Below, piece after piece: positions 1 to 8,705 of a DNA stretch of 64,000 nucleotides. The position numbers and the translations under genes were made by a program. Numbering within the stretch: the first letter of the stretch is position 1; each line of letters begins with the position of its first letter. The DNA comes from JALZAQ01 sp038253885 (GTDB lineage: Bacteria > Gemmatimonadota > Gemmatimonadetes > Gemmatimonadales > Gemmatimonadaceae): NCBI GenBank assembly GCA_038253885.1, contig JBBSGP010000016.1, forward strand, positions 3,280 to 67,279, given 5' to 3'. The notes under the pieces are model-generated. The model had not been told where the DNA came from, did not search any database, and saw nothing but the letters and a program-made list of their open reading frames with translations.

Positions 1-770
1 AGACAGATCTCTCGTCGGCGCAGTGGAATCAGGATCAGAGCCAGGAGCTGTTCAAGGCCGGAGCCATCCCGGAGCGCGACCTTCGCGTGACGCAGAGCGC
101 CCTCGAGGCCGCTCGAGCCAGGATCGCGGCCGCCGATGCCAAGGTGCGCGCCGCCCGGAGGGAGATCGAGAATACCCGCGTCACCGCGCCGACTTCCGGA
201 ACCGTGGACAAGCGCAGCGTCGAGAACGGCGAGCACGTCGCGAAGGGCATCCTGCTCTTCACCGTCGTTCGTAACAGCACGCTGGAGCTCGCCGCGAGCG
301 TCGCCGCCCGGAAGGCTGCCGCCGTCGCTCCCGGGCAGGTCGTGCATTTCAGCGCTGACGGGCGCAACTTCGACGGACGGGTCGCTCGGGTCAGCCCGAC
401 GATCGATCCGGTCACCCGTTCCGTCACTGTCTACGTCCAGGTGCCGAACCCCGACAACAGTATCCGCGGCGGCAGCTTCGCCAGCGGACGGATCGTCGGC
501 CGCACCATATCCGGAGCCATCGTGATCGCGAGCTCGGCGATCCATCAGTCGCAGGAGAGCGGGAAGCCTTTCGTCTATCGGATCGACGGGACGACGATCG
601 CCCTGGCACCGGTCGACCTCGGTATTGCCGACGAGGAACAGGGAATCGTCGAGGTGAAGTCCGGACTCCGTCCCGGCGACCGCATCCTCACCGGCAACGT
701 CGGCATCGTCGGCAAGGGAATGCAGGTGGAGATTCTCGGCGAAACGCGGGCCCGCTCCGCGGCCCAGTAG
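1..770 (+). CDS. RND efflux system periplasmic adaptor subunit (5' truncated)
   Basis: This is the C-terminal part of a membrane-fusion (HlyD/AcrA-type) adaptor, which links an inner-membrane RND pump to an outer-membrane channel. The reading frame is open from base 3 and the start lies outside the window. It encodes the end of the coiled-coil hairpin (Ala/Arg-rich, 'ALEAARARIAAADAKVRAA'), then the lipoyl half-motif 'TVDKRSVENGEHVAKG', a beta-barrel and a membrane-proximal domain ending in 'GKGMQVEI'. The stop lies 24 bp before the pump gene on the same strand, so the two are almost certainly co-transcribed. Substrate cannot be told from sequence. The family call is firm. Confidence 0.93.
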   Translation, partial: TDLSSAQWNQDQSQELFKAGAIPERDLRVTQSALEAARARIAAADAKVRAARREIENTRVTAPTSGTVDKRSVENGEHVAKGILLFTVVRNSTLELAASVAARKAAAVAPGQVVHFSADGRNFDGRVARVSPTIDPVTRSVTVYVQVPNPDNSIRGGSFASGRIVGRTISGAIVIASSAIHQSQESGKPFVYRIDGTTIALAPVDLGIADEEQGIVEVKSGLRPGDRILTGNVGIVGKGMQVEILGETRARSAAQ

Positions 771-794
771 TCCTCACGACGACCCGGCCCATCC

Positions 795-3700
795 ATGTTC
801 CTCTCCGACATCTCCATCAAGCGTCCCGTCTTCGCCACCATGATGATGGTGTCGCTCGTCGTGCTGGGCGCTGTCGCCTACCAGCGGCTCGCGATCGACG
901 AGTACCCGGACGTCACCTATCCGGTGGTCATCACGCAGACCAGCTATCCGGGCGCATCGCCGGAAGTCATGGTTCGCCAAGTGTCACGGCCGATCGAGGA
1001 GGCGCTCAACACAGTCCAGGGGATCAAGGAGGTCAGCTCCACGTCCCTCGAGGGCATCTCGATCGTTCGCTGCCTGTTCAATCTCGGCGTGGACGTGAAG
1101 GCGGCCCAGCAGGATGTCCAGGCCAAGGTCGCGCGTATCCGGCGCCAGCTCCCGCCCAACATCGATGAGCCTCTGATCCAGCACTTCGATCCGAACGACA
1201 ACGCCATCATGTCGATCGCGATCCAGAGCAGCGAGCGCGCCCTGCGCAACCTCACCGACATGGCGGATGACCAGATCGTCACCCGCTTCGAGTCTGTGCC
1301 CGGCGTCGGCGCGGTGAACCGCACCGGCGGAAGCCAGCGCGTCATCCGCGTGCAGCTCGATCCGTCCGCGCTTCATTCATACGGGATCAGCCCGCAGCAG
1401 GTGATCACGGCTCTCGACCGGGAGAATCAGGAGGTGCCCGCCGGGCGGATCGAGCAGGGGAGCACCGAGCGGCTGGTCCGCGTGACCGGACGCGTCGTCG
1501 ATCCGAAAGCCTTTGCCAACATCGCTGTGGTCATCCGGAATGGCGTTCCCATCAAGATCTCCGACCTGGGAACTGTCGTCGACGGTGAGGCAGACCGGCG
1601 CACCGCCGCCGAGCTCGACCGTCAGCCCGCGGTGTCGGTGGACATCCTCAAGATCTCCGGATCGAATACGGTCGAGGTCGCGGACTCCGTGAGAGCCGCG
1701 GTCGCAGCGCTCGAGCGGCAGCTTCCAGCCGACGTCAAGCTCCGCATCACCCACGACGATTCCGAGCGCATCAGGCAGTCGGTGAACGACGTCCAGCTCA
1801 GCATCATCCTCGGCGCGATTCTCACGATCGCGATCATCTACCTCTTCCTGAACTCGTGGCGCTCGACCGTCATCACCGGCCTGGCGCTCCCGATCAGCAT
1901 CATCTCCGCGTTCTTCATCATGTGGGTGTTCAATTTCACCATCAACACCCTCACGCTGCTCGCGCTCTCCCTCGCCATCGGATTGCTGATCGACGATGCG
2001 ATCGTGGTTCGGGAGAACATCGTGCGACACATGGAGATGGGGAAGGATCACTTCGCCGCCGCGCGCGATGGCACGTCGGAGATCGGGCTGGCCGTGTTCG
2101 CGACGACACTGGCGGTGGTCGCGGTATTCATCCCGGTCGCTTTCATGGGCGGGATGATCGGTAAGATCTTCTTCCAGTTCGGCGTCACCGTGGCGTTCGC
2201 GGTCATCGTCTCGCTGTTCGTGTCGTTCACGCTCGATCCGATGCTCTCGAGCATCTGGTACGATCCGGACGTCGAGCACGCGGAGAACGAAGCCGAGTCG
2301 CGTTCGAGGGCGGGCGTCATTCGCCGCATCGGCCTCGCCTTCAATGACGGCTTCGAGCGCGTCGCCGACCGCTATCCGACCTGGCTGTCGTGGTCGCTTC
2401 GCCATCGCTGGTGGGTGATGATGGGCGCCGCCGTCTCCGTTGCCATCGCGTTCATCATCATCCCGCGCCTCGGCTTCACCTGGATGCCGGACGCCGACGG
2501 CGATGACTTCAGCGTCTCCGTCCGGACCGCTCCCGGCTCTTCCCTCGACTACACCCTCGGGAAGGCACGTGGGGTCGCCGATTTCCTCAGGAAGCGGCCG
2601 GATGTGGTGTTCACCTATACGACGGTGGGCGGTGGCTTTCGAGGAACGCCGAATCAGGGCTCGGTCTACGTGAAGCTCCTGCGCCGCAAGAAGCGCGGAC
2701 ATTCGCTCGTGGAAGTGCAGAAGGATCTCCGGGGCGAGCTGCGTCACGTGAGCGGCGTCACGCCGACGATCCAGGGGACGCGCACCATCTTCGGCGGCTT
2801 CGGCCAGCCGATCAGGATCAACGTGCAGGGACCCGAGCAGAATCGGCTCAAGATCGTCGCCGCGAGGGTGCTCGACGCGCTGAAGCAGGTGCCCGGAGTG
2901 GCCGAGCCCAACTCGAGCGATCAGGGGGACATCCCCCAGCTCGATGTGCACGTCGACCGGCAGCAGGCCTGGGCCGCCGGCGTCGGCATCGGGAGCATCG
3001 GCAGCACCCTGCAGCCTCTCTTCTCCGGGCAGCGAGCTACCCGATGGGAGGACCCTCAGGGCTATCAGCACGATGTGATCGTCGTCTACCCCGACTCGCT
3101 CCGGACGTCGGCCGATGATGTCGCCAACATCCCCGTGCCGAGCACCAACATAGATCCCGCCACTGGCCTGCCGAGCGTCGTGTCGTTGGCGCAGGTGGCC
3201 GAGGTGCGCTCGGGAGTGGGACCGCAGCAGCTCGAGCGCCGCAGCCTCGAGCAACAGGTGACGATCAATTCAGGCGTGCTTCCGGGCTACGGCCTCGGCA
3301 GCGTCGCCAACGCCGCCCGGGCGGCCATCGATTCCCTCGGACTCCCCCCGGGCTACCACACGGAATTCACCGGAGATGTCCAGAACCTGAACGAGACCAA
3401 GGGTTATGTCGGGAGCGCGCTGCTTCTCGCTGTCGTCTTCATCTACCTGATTCTCGCGTCCCTGTTCGGCTCCTTCCTGCAACCGCTGGCGATCATGCTC
3501 GCGCTCCCGCTGAGCTTCATCGGGGTCGCCCTTGCGCTGCTCATCACGGGCGGGAACATCAACGTCATGACGATGATCGGGATCATCATGCTGATGGGGC
3601 TGGTGACGAAGAACGGCATCCTGCTGGTGGACTTCACCAATCAACAGCGCGCCGGTGGTCACGAACGGCGCGATGCCATTCTCTCGGCCGCGCGCACCCG

Positions 3701-3959
3701 TATCCGTCCGATCATCATGACGACAATCGCGATGATCTTCGGCATGATCCCTCTCGCTCTCGCCCTCGGCGCAGGCGCCGAGCAGCGCGCTCCCATGGCG
3801 CGGGCCGTGATCGGAGGGCTCCTGACCTCGACGCTGCTGACACTCTTCGTCGTGCCGGTGATGTACACGCTGCTCGATGACCTGGCCGAGGTCACGATGC
3901 GCCGGATGAGCAGTCGCGCGACTCCGGACCTCGCTCCGCAGCCCGCCACCGGCGACTGA
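795..3959 (+). CDS. RND efflux transporter permease (AcrB/HAE1 family)
   Basis: Proton-driven inner-membrane pump of the hydrophobe/amphiphile efflux-1 family. Its 1054 aa is the usual length for AcrB/MdtB-type proteins. The N-terminus has the typical 'FLSDISIKRPVFA' entry into TM1. TM4 carries the paired proton-relay aspartates (Asp400-Asp401 in 'GLLIDDAIVV') and TM10 the partner Lys939 ('GLVTKNGILLVDF'). Two large periplasmic loops lie between TM1-TM2 and TM7-TM8. It follows its adaptor by 24 bp. No outer-membrane factor gene follows, so a TolC-like partner is upstream of the window or elsewhere. Substrate unknown. Confidence 0.96.
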   Translation: MFLSDISIKRPVFATMMMVSLVVLGAVAYQRLAIDEYPDVTYPVVITQTSYPGASPEVMVRQVSRPIEEALNTVQGIKEVSSTSLEGISIVRCLFNLGVDVKAAQQDVQAKVARIRRQLPPNIDEPLIQHFDPNDNAIMSIAIQSSERALRNLTDMADDQIVTRFESVPGVGAVNRTGGSQRVIRVQLDPSALHSYGISPQQVITALDRENQEVPAGRIEQGSTERLVRVTGRVVDPKAFANIAVVIRNGVPIKISDLGTVVDGEADRRTAAELDRQPAVSVDILKISGSNTVEVADSVRAAVAALERQLPADVKLRITHDDSERIRQSVNDVQLSIILGAILTIAIIYLFLNSWRSTVITGLALPISIISAFFIMWVFNFTINTLTLLALSLAIGLLIDDAIVVRENIVRHMEMGKDHFAAARDGTSEIGLAVFATTLAVVAVFIPVAFMGGMIGKIFFQFGVTVAFAVIVSLFVSFTLDPMLSSIWYDPDVEHAENEAESRSRAGVIRRIGLAFNDGFERVADRYPTWLSWSLRHRWWVMMGAAVSVAIAFIIIPRLGFTWMPDADGDDFSVSVRTAPGSSLDYTLGKARGVADFLRKRPDVVFTYTTVGGGFRGTPNQGSVYVKLLRRKKRGHSLVEVQKDLRGELRHVSGVTPTIQGTRTIFGGFGQPIRINVQGPEQNRLKIVAARVLDALKQVPGVAEPNSSDQGDIPQLDVHVDRQQAWAAGVGIGSIGSTLQPLFSGQRATRWEDPQGYQHDVIVVYPDSLRTSADDVANIPVPSTNIDPATGLPSVVSLAQVAEVRSGVGPQQLERRSLEQQVTINSGVLPGYGLGSVANAARAAIDSLGLPPGYHTEFTGDVQNLNETKGYVGSALLLAVVFIYLILASLFGSFLQPLAIMLALPLSFIGVALALLITGGNINVMTMIGIIMLMGLVTKNGILLVDFTNQQRAGGHERRDAILSAARTRIRPIIMTTIAMIFGMIPLALALGAGAEQRAPMARAVIGGLLTSTLLTLFVVPVMYTLLDDLAEVTMRRMSSRATPDLAPQPATGD

Positions 3960-4174
3960 TCGCCGTCTCCGCTGTGCCGGCGCATGCCCGCTCCGTCACC
4001 TTGACGGCGCGGGCCTGCGGGTGTATTGGGGTGTCGAGCACTCGCGCGCGCGCTTCACGGCTCCGTGATCCGGGGCCATCGAGGGCACACGACGTGCAGC
4101 GGTCCCGAGCCGGCGAGCAGATGGCTCTGTGTTACCGAGCATCGCGAATTGCAATAACCCGAGAGGAGGCGATC

Positions 4175-4966
4175 ATGCCGCGCGGCGAAAAGTTCAGCGA
4201 CGACCACCCCTACGACCGCGAGGAGGAGGAGGATCTCGGCTTCGGCGGCGGCGGGGGCGGGGCGTCGTACGATGAGGATGAGGACGAGGAGGGAACGGGC
4301 ACCGGGTGGGGGCTGGCCAAGGAGCATTCCGACGGGCTCTGGGACAGTACCGACGACGAGGAGGACGAGCTGGACGAGGAGGGCGGGACGGCCAAGCCTG
4401 CCTCCTCCGAGGACGAGGAAGATGACCTGACTCCCACCCCCATCAGCGGCCGCTCCCGCGGAGCCGGAAGCGGGCGGGGCGGAAGTGGAGGCGGGGCGGG
4501 AGGCGGACGGACCGCGGGCTCGGCGACCGGCGGCTCGGCGTCGGCGGCTGGCTCCCGCGGTGGCGCCACCGGCGCGACCGCCAAGAGATCCAACGGCGCC
4601 GGTGAAGCCACTGGCGGGGGTGCCCGGAGTGCCGGGACGAAGGCCACCGCCTCGAAGAAAGAAGCGAAGAGCGGCGCAGCCAAGCGGGCAAGCGCACCGA
4701 AGGGGGCAAGCACGTCGAAGAGCGCCGGCAGCAAGCGCGCGAAGTCCAAGAGCTCCGGGGGCAGCAAGTCCAAATCGAGAAAGGCCGCCGCCAAGAGCAG
4801 GAGCAAGAGCAAAGGAAGCAGTGCCAGCGCGACCAAGAAGGGCGCCCGGAAGAGCCGCGGGCGGGTCTCGGCCAAGAGGTCGGCCGCGAAGCGCGGTACC
4901 TCTTCACGGAGTGCCCGCAAGAGCTCGGCTGGACGGAAGAAGAGCTCGTCGCGCGGACGCCGCTGA
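4175..4966 (+). CDS. Low-complexity protein with acidic N-half and histone-H1-like basic C-half
   Basis: Start chosen at the ATG behind a strong GAGAGGAGG ribosome site (4161-4169); longer in-frame starts add unlike sequence. The 263-aa product has no globular domain that I recognise. Residues 1 to about 90 are rich in Asp/Glu with a Gly run; residues about 95-160 are Gly/Ser/Ala/Thr-rich; the rest is Lys/Arg/Ser/Ala-rich and resembles bacterial H1-like DNA-compacting proteins. A polyampholyte of this kind could bind nucleic acid through its tail while the acidic half tunes the interaction; that is inference. The next gene starts 4 bp after its stop, so they are probably one transcript. A second basic H1-like protein lies at 36.4 kb. 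Confidence 0.8.
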   Translation: MPRGEKFSDDHPYDREEEEDLGFGGGGGGASYDEDEDEEGTGTGWGLAKEHSDGLWDSTDDEEDELDEEGGTAKPASSEDEEDDLTPTPISGRSRGAGSGRGGSGGGAGGGRTAGSATGGSASAAGSRGGATGATAKRSNGAGEATGGGARSAGTKATASKKEAKSGAAKRASAPKGASTSKSAGSKRAKSKSSGGSKSKSRKAAAKSRSKSKGSSASATKKGARKSRGRVSAKRSAAKRGTSSRSARKSSAGRKKSSSRGRR

Positions 4967-4970
4967 TGAC

Positions 4971-5675
4971 ATGGACGTCGAGCGGGTTCGTCAGCCCGTA
5001 GCGGATGGGGCGTGGGAGGATGTCGGCCAGATCGCCGCCGGCATCGCGAACGAGCTTCGCACCCCGCTTTTCGGTATCTCCTCCGCTGCTCAGCTGCTTC
5101 GATTCCGATCGCAGCAGGATCCGGTCGTCGAGCGCAACGTCGGCCGAATCCTTCGCGAGGTGGAAAGGCTGAACGCGATGGTCGCCGCCCTCCTGGAGTA
5201 CGGCCGTCCGCGTCCTCTCTCTTTCGCTCCTCGTGACCCCGACACTCTCTGGGATGAGGTGCTGGATGGAAACCGCGGATTGCTGGAGCGCGGCTCGCTC
5301 ACGCTCCGTCGCGCCCGGTCGGCTGTGCCGGTCCGATGCGCCGTGGACGCGGAGCGCATCGCCCAGCTGTTCGTCAACCTGCTGACGAATGCCGTGGAAG
5401 CGGCGCCCACCGGCAGTGCGATCACGCTCACGACATCCGCTACCGCCGACGCCGGGTGGCAATGCGTGCTTCATAACGACGGACCTGCAATCCCTCCCGA
5501 TGCCCTCCCGCGTGTCTTCGACATCTTTTTTTCCACCAGGCCGGGCCGCACCGGCATCGGCCTCGCGCTCTGCCGTCGCATCGTGGACGAGCACGGGGGC
5601 CGGATCGCGCTCGACAGCTCGGCGACGGAGGGAACGCGGGTCACCGTGATGTTGCCGGGAGCGGCCAAGCACTAG
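4971..5675 (+). CDS. NtrB-like histidine kinase core lacking the phospho-acceptor His
   Basis: 234-aa protein with a HisKA-like helical hairpin followed by a HATPase_c domain and no sensor or membrane segment. The H-box reads 'GIANELRTPLFGISSAAQLL', where the family has His-Glu; codon 27 (5049-5051) is AAC (Asn), one base from CAC (His). The ATP-binding part looks intact: N-box around residues 136-145, 'NDGPAI' at 169-174, F-box 'FDIFFSTR' at 183-190 and 'GIGLAL' at 195-200. It may bind ATP without autophosphorylating at the usual site, act as a pseudokinase, or reflect recent decay. It follows the acidic/basic protein by 4 bp. No response regulator is adjacent. The start was chosen at the first ATG after the upstream stop; the ribosome site is weak. 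Confidence 0.85.
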   Translation: MDVERVRQPVADGAWEDVGQIAAGIANELRTPLFGISSAAQLLRFRSQQDPVVERNVGRILREVERLNAMVAALLEYGRPRPLSFAPRDPDTLWDEVLDGNRGLLERGSLTLRRARSAVPVRCAVDAERIAQLFVNLLTNAVEAAPTGSAITLTTSATADAGWQCVLHNDGPAIPPDALPRVFDIFFSTRPGRTGIGLALCRRIVDEHGGRIALDSSATEGTRVTVMLPGAAKH

Positions 5676-5735
5676 AGCTGGCGTGGAGGCGGAGTGTGAG
5701 GTGCACCCGTCCCCCCGAGGCGTTATTGTAGGGCC

Positions 5736-6281
5736 ATGGCCGACTCTCCCGTCGCTCTGCTGCGCGCGCACTCGCGCCACGCACCCTGGAATGCGCGCGG
5801 TCTCGCGGCGCACGTCACGGCGCTCGTCGACGCGGCAGCGATGCGCCCGACCAACGCGGCTGCCCGGGCATCCCCAAGCGCGCGGGCCGTGCGCTTCTAC
5901 GTCGCGAACGGACTGCTCGATCGACCCGAAGGCACGGGCACCGCTGCGACCTACGGCTACCGGCATCTCCTGCAGCTTCTCCAGATCAAGATCCGCCAGC
6001 GCGAAGGTCTGACCCTCGACCGGATCAAGGTCGAGCTGAAGGACCTCACCGGTGATTCGTTGGAGAGAAAGGTCGCGACCTCGCTCGCGCCCGCCCTCGG
6101 CGCGCACGCGGATGATGTCGTCGCTCGCGATGGTGAGGACGACGGAAGCTGGCGCCGCGTGATGGTGGCCGACGGCATCGAGCTGCACGTCCGCGAGGAC
6201 ACGCCGGCAGCCCGCGACCAGGCTCTCATGGCGATGCGCGAAGCCGTCCGAGCCGCGCTCGGACGCGAAGATATCCGATAG
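5736..6281 (+). CDS. MerR-like transcriptional regulator
   Basis: 181 aa. Residues about 48-115 read as a MerR-type winged helix-turn-helix: 'RAVRFYVANGLLDRPEG' is the first helix and wing, followed by a Tyr-rich turn and 'LLQLLQIKIRQREGLTLDRIK'. About 45 residues precede this domain, more than in classical MerR, and the region after residue 120 has no Cys cluster, so a metal-sensing role is not supported. The effector is unknown. It stops 12 bp before the Ser/Thr kinase gene and may be co-transcribed with it. Regulator by family; target unknown. Confidence 0.78.
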   Translation: MADSPVALLRAHSRHAPWNARGLAAHVTALVDAAAMRPTNAAARASPSARAVRFYVANGLLDRPEGTGTAATYGYRHLLQLLQIKIRQREGLTLDRIKVELKDLTGDSLERKVATSLAPALGAHADDVVARDGEDDGSWRRVMVADGIELHVREDTPAARDQALMAMREAVRAALGREDIR

Positions 6282-6293
6282 CGCGTCGCCGTC

Positions 6294-8702
6294 ATGAATT
6301 CTGACCTCCGGGACCGGCTCCAGAACACGCTCGGCGCCGCCTACACCCTCGAGCGTGAGCTGGGCGGTGGGGGGATGTCGCGTGTCTTCGTGGCAACGGA
6401 GATCGCCCTCGGGCGCAAGGTCGTGGTGAAGGTGTTGCCTCCCGAGCTGGCGGCCGCGGTGAGCGTCGAGAGGTTCAAGCGCGAGATCCAGCTCGCCGCT
6501 CGTCTCCAGCACGCGCACATCGTCCCCCTCCTCACGGCGGGGGACTCCGGCGGGCTTCCCTATTACACGATGCCGCTGGTCGAGGGCGAGTCGCTCCGCT
6601 CCCGCCTGTCGCGCGGCGGCGAGCTGCCGATCTCGGCTGCGCAGAAATTTCTCCGGGACACAGCGAGCGCGCTGGCATACGCGCATGGACAGGGTGTCGT
6701 GCATCGCGACATCAAGCCCGAGAACATTCTCGTGACGGCGCACGACGCGCAGGTGGTGGACTTCGGCGTGGCGAAGGCCATCAGCGCATCGGCGACGTCG
6801 GTCGACAGCAGCCTCACCACGCTCGGGCTGGCCCTCGGCACGCCCGCCTACATGGCGCCCGAGCAGGCGAGCGCCGACCCGGTGGTGGATCATCGCGCCG
6901 ATCTCTATGCGTTCGGTGTGGTCGCGTACGAACTGCTCACCGGCTCGACCCCCTTCTCCGGCCGCACCCCACAGCAGCTCCTGGCCGCCCACGTGACCGA
7001 GAGTCCCGAGCCGCTCGCGAAGCGCCGCCCGGGAGTGCCGTTCGGGCTGGCGGATCTCATCATGCGCTGTCTCGAGAAGCGGCCGGCCGATCGGCCGCAG
7101 ACAGCCGACGAGATCGTGCGAGCCCTCGACGCGGTGGCGACTCCTTCCGGCATCGTGCCGAAGACCGGCACTCCGGTCGCATCGAGGTATCGCCTCCAAG
7201 CGTACGCTGCCGCCGTCATCTTGCTGCCCGCGCTCGCGTTCGCGGGATATCTGGGAGCGCATCGCCGGCCCGCGGCGACCGCGGTTCACGGTGTTATGCC
7301 GGGCGACGCGCCCCCGGCCAGCGCGCATGCTGCGACCGTCAGTTCGGTCGCCGTGCTTCCGTTCGTCAACGTCGGGGGCCGTCCCGAGGAGGACTATTTC
7401 TCGGATGGGATGACCGACGAGCTCGCCAATGTGCTCAGCAAGGTGCCGCGTCTCCGGGTTGCCTCTCGCACTTCGACCTTCGCGTTCAAGGGAAAGAGCG
7501 CCGACATCGGCGATATCGGACGAACCCTGAAGGTCGGGACCGTGCTCGAGGGGAGCGTGCGGCACGAGGGACGCAAGCTCCGGATCCGCGCGCAGCTCAC
7601 CGATGTCACCGACGGTCTCGCTCTCTGGTCGGAGAGCTACGAGCGCGAGATGAAGGACGTTTTCCAGGTGCAGGACGAGATCGCCAACGCGATCGTCGGC
7701 GCCCTGCGACTCACCCTGGGCACCGACGCGCCCCCGCACCGCGCCGCGGGCGGAACGGAGAGCTTGCAGGCGCACGACCTCTATCTGAGAGGACGATATC
7801 TCCAGCGGAAGCTCACTGAGCCGGACCTCCGGCGGAGTCTCGAGCTGTATCGGCAAGCTCTCGATCTCGACCCCAATTACGCCCTGGTCTGGAGCGGGAT
7901 CGCGACTGCCTGGGACTGGCTCGCCGACGACTGGGTCGCGCCGCGAGACGCGTACCCGATCGCCAAGGCAGCAGCGCTCAAAGCTATCGCGCTGGACTCG
8001 ACACTCTCCGATCCGCACGCCGAGCTCTCACTCATTCTCTCCTCCTACGAGTGGGACTTTGCCGGATCTGCACGTGAGGGCCAGCGCGCAATCGCGCTGA
8101 ATCCCAATGACGCGTACAGTTACGACGCCTACGCTTGGGTGCTCCAGGCAATCGGACAGCTCGACTCGGCGAAGGTGATGGCGAAGCGGGCTCAGCTCCT
8201 GGACCCCCTGGCTCCCTTCCCCACCACCTACGTCGGCGATGTGCTCGCCATCATCGGCGACTACCCGGCCGCGATCGAGGAATACCGCAAAGCGCTCGAG
8301 CTGAGCTCGACATACACTTTGGCACTTCTGCACAGCGGCGACGCGTTGCTGGCGGCCGCGCGGCCGGCGGAGGCGATCGCCTTCTTTCGGCGCAGTCCGG
8401 ATTTCGGCGTTCGAGCCCGGGCCGGGCTAGCCCGCGCGCTGGCACTGAATGGTCATCCGGACGAGGCACGGCGGCTGGCCGTCGGTCTGGAGCGGGAGTC
8501 GGCGCACCGGTATGTCCGGCTGGAAGAGATCGCCGCGATCTACGTAAGCCTGGGCGAGGCGAACCAGGCATTCGATTGGCTGGAGCGGGCGTACCGCAAC
8601 CGCTCTGCTGGCATGATCGGGCTCAAGACCGACACACGCTGGGCACCGATTCGCGCGGATCCGCGATTCATCTCACTGATGAAGAGAGTCGGGCTGCCCT
8701 GA
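6294..8702 (+). CDS. Membrane-anchored Ser/Thr protein kinase with FlgO/TolB-like and TPR domains
   Basis: 802 aa. The N-terminal Hanks-type kinase has a Gly-rich loop (24-29), Lys46, the catalytic loop 'HRDIKPEN' (137-144), DFG (156-158) and APE (188-190), so it should be active. One hydrophobic segment at about 302-322 predicts a single membrane pass. The outer part has a FlgO/TolB N-like domain (about 345-480, 'SVAVLPFVNVGG...DYFSDGMTDEL') and then TPR repeats to the end. In this arrangement the external domain is thought to sense or scaffold while the kinase acts in the cytoplasm. Its stop lies 3 bp from the stop of the convergent helicase gene. Substrates unknown. Confidence 0.93.
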   Translation: MNSDLRDRLQNTLGAAYTLERELGGGGMSRVFVATEIALGRKVVVKVLPPELAAAVSVERFKREIQLAARLQHAHIVPLLTAGDSGGLPYYTMPLVEGESLRSRLSRGGELPISAAQKFLRDTASALAYAHGQGVVHRDIKPENILVTAHDAQVVDFGVAKAISASATSVDSSLTTLGLALGTPAYMAPEQASADPVVDHRADLYAFGVVAYELLTGSTPFSGRTPQQLLAAHVTESPEPLAKRRPGVPFGLADLIMRCLEKRPADRPQTADEIVRALDAVATPSGIVPKTGTPVASRYRLQAYAAAVILLPALAFAGYLGAHRRPAATAVHGVMPGDAPPASAHAATVSSVAVLPFVNVGGRPEEDYFSDGMTDELANVLSKVPRLRVASRTSTFAFKGKSADIGDIGRTLKVGTVLEGSVRHEGRKLRIRAQLTDVTDGLALWSESYEREMKDVFQVQDEIANAIVGALRLTLGTDAPPHRAAGGTESLQAHDLYLRGRYLQRKLTEPDLRRSLELYRQALDLDPNYALVWSGIATAWDWLADDWVAPRDAYPIAKAAALKAIALDSTLSDPHAELSLILSSYEWDFAGSAREGQRAIALNPNDAYSYDAYAWVLQAIGQLDSAKVMAKRAQLLDPLAPFPTTYVGDVLAIIGDYPAAIEEYRKALELSSTYTLALLHSGDALLAAARPAEAIAFFRRSPDFGVRARAGLARALALNGHPDEARRLAVGLERESAHRYVRLEEIAAIYVSLGEANQAFDWLERAYRNRSAGMIGLKTDTRWAPIRADPRFISLMKRVGLP

Positions 8703-8705
8703 TGC

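Noticed and set aside
1377..3254. A 625-codon minus-strand frame opposite the RND pump
   Set aside because: Its composition (many Asp/His/Arg) mirrors the pump's codons; there are no motifs and no ribosome site.
4443..8018. A 1191-codon open frame on the minus strand
   Set aside because: It runs antisense to the kinase core, MerR-like and Ser/Thr kinase genes, which have clear family motifs. The antisense product is Arg/His-rich without domains, the usual shadow in GC-rich DNA.
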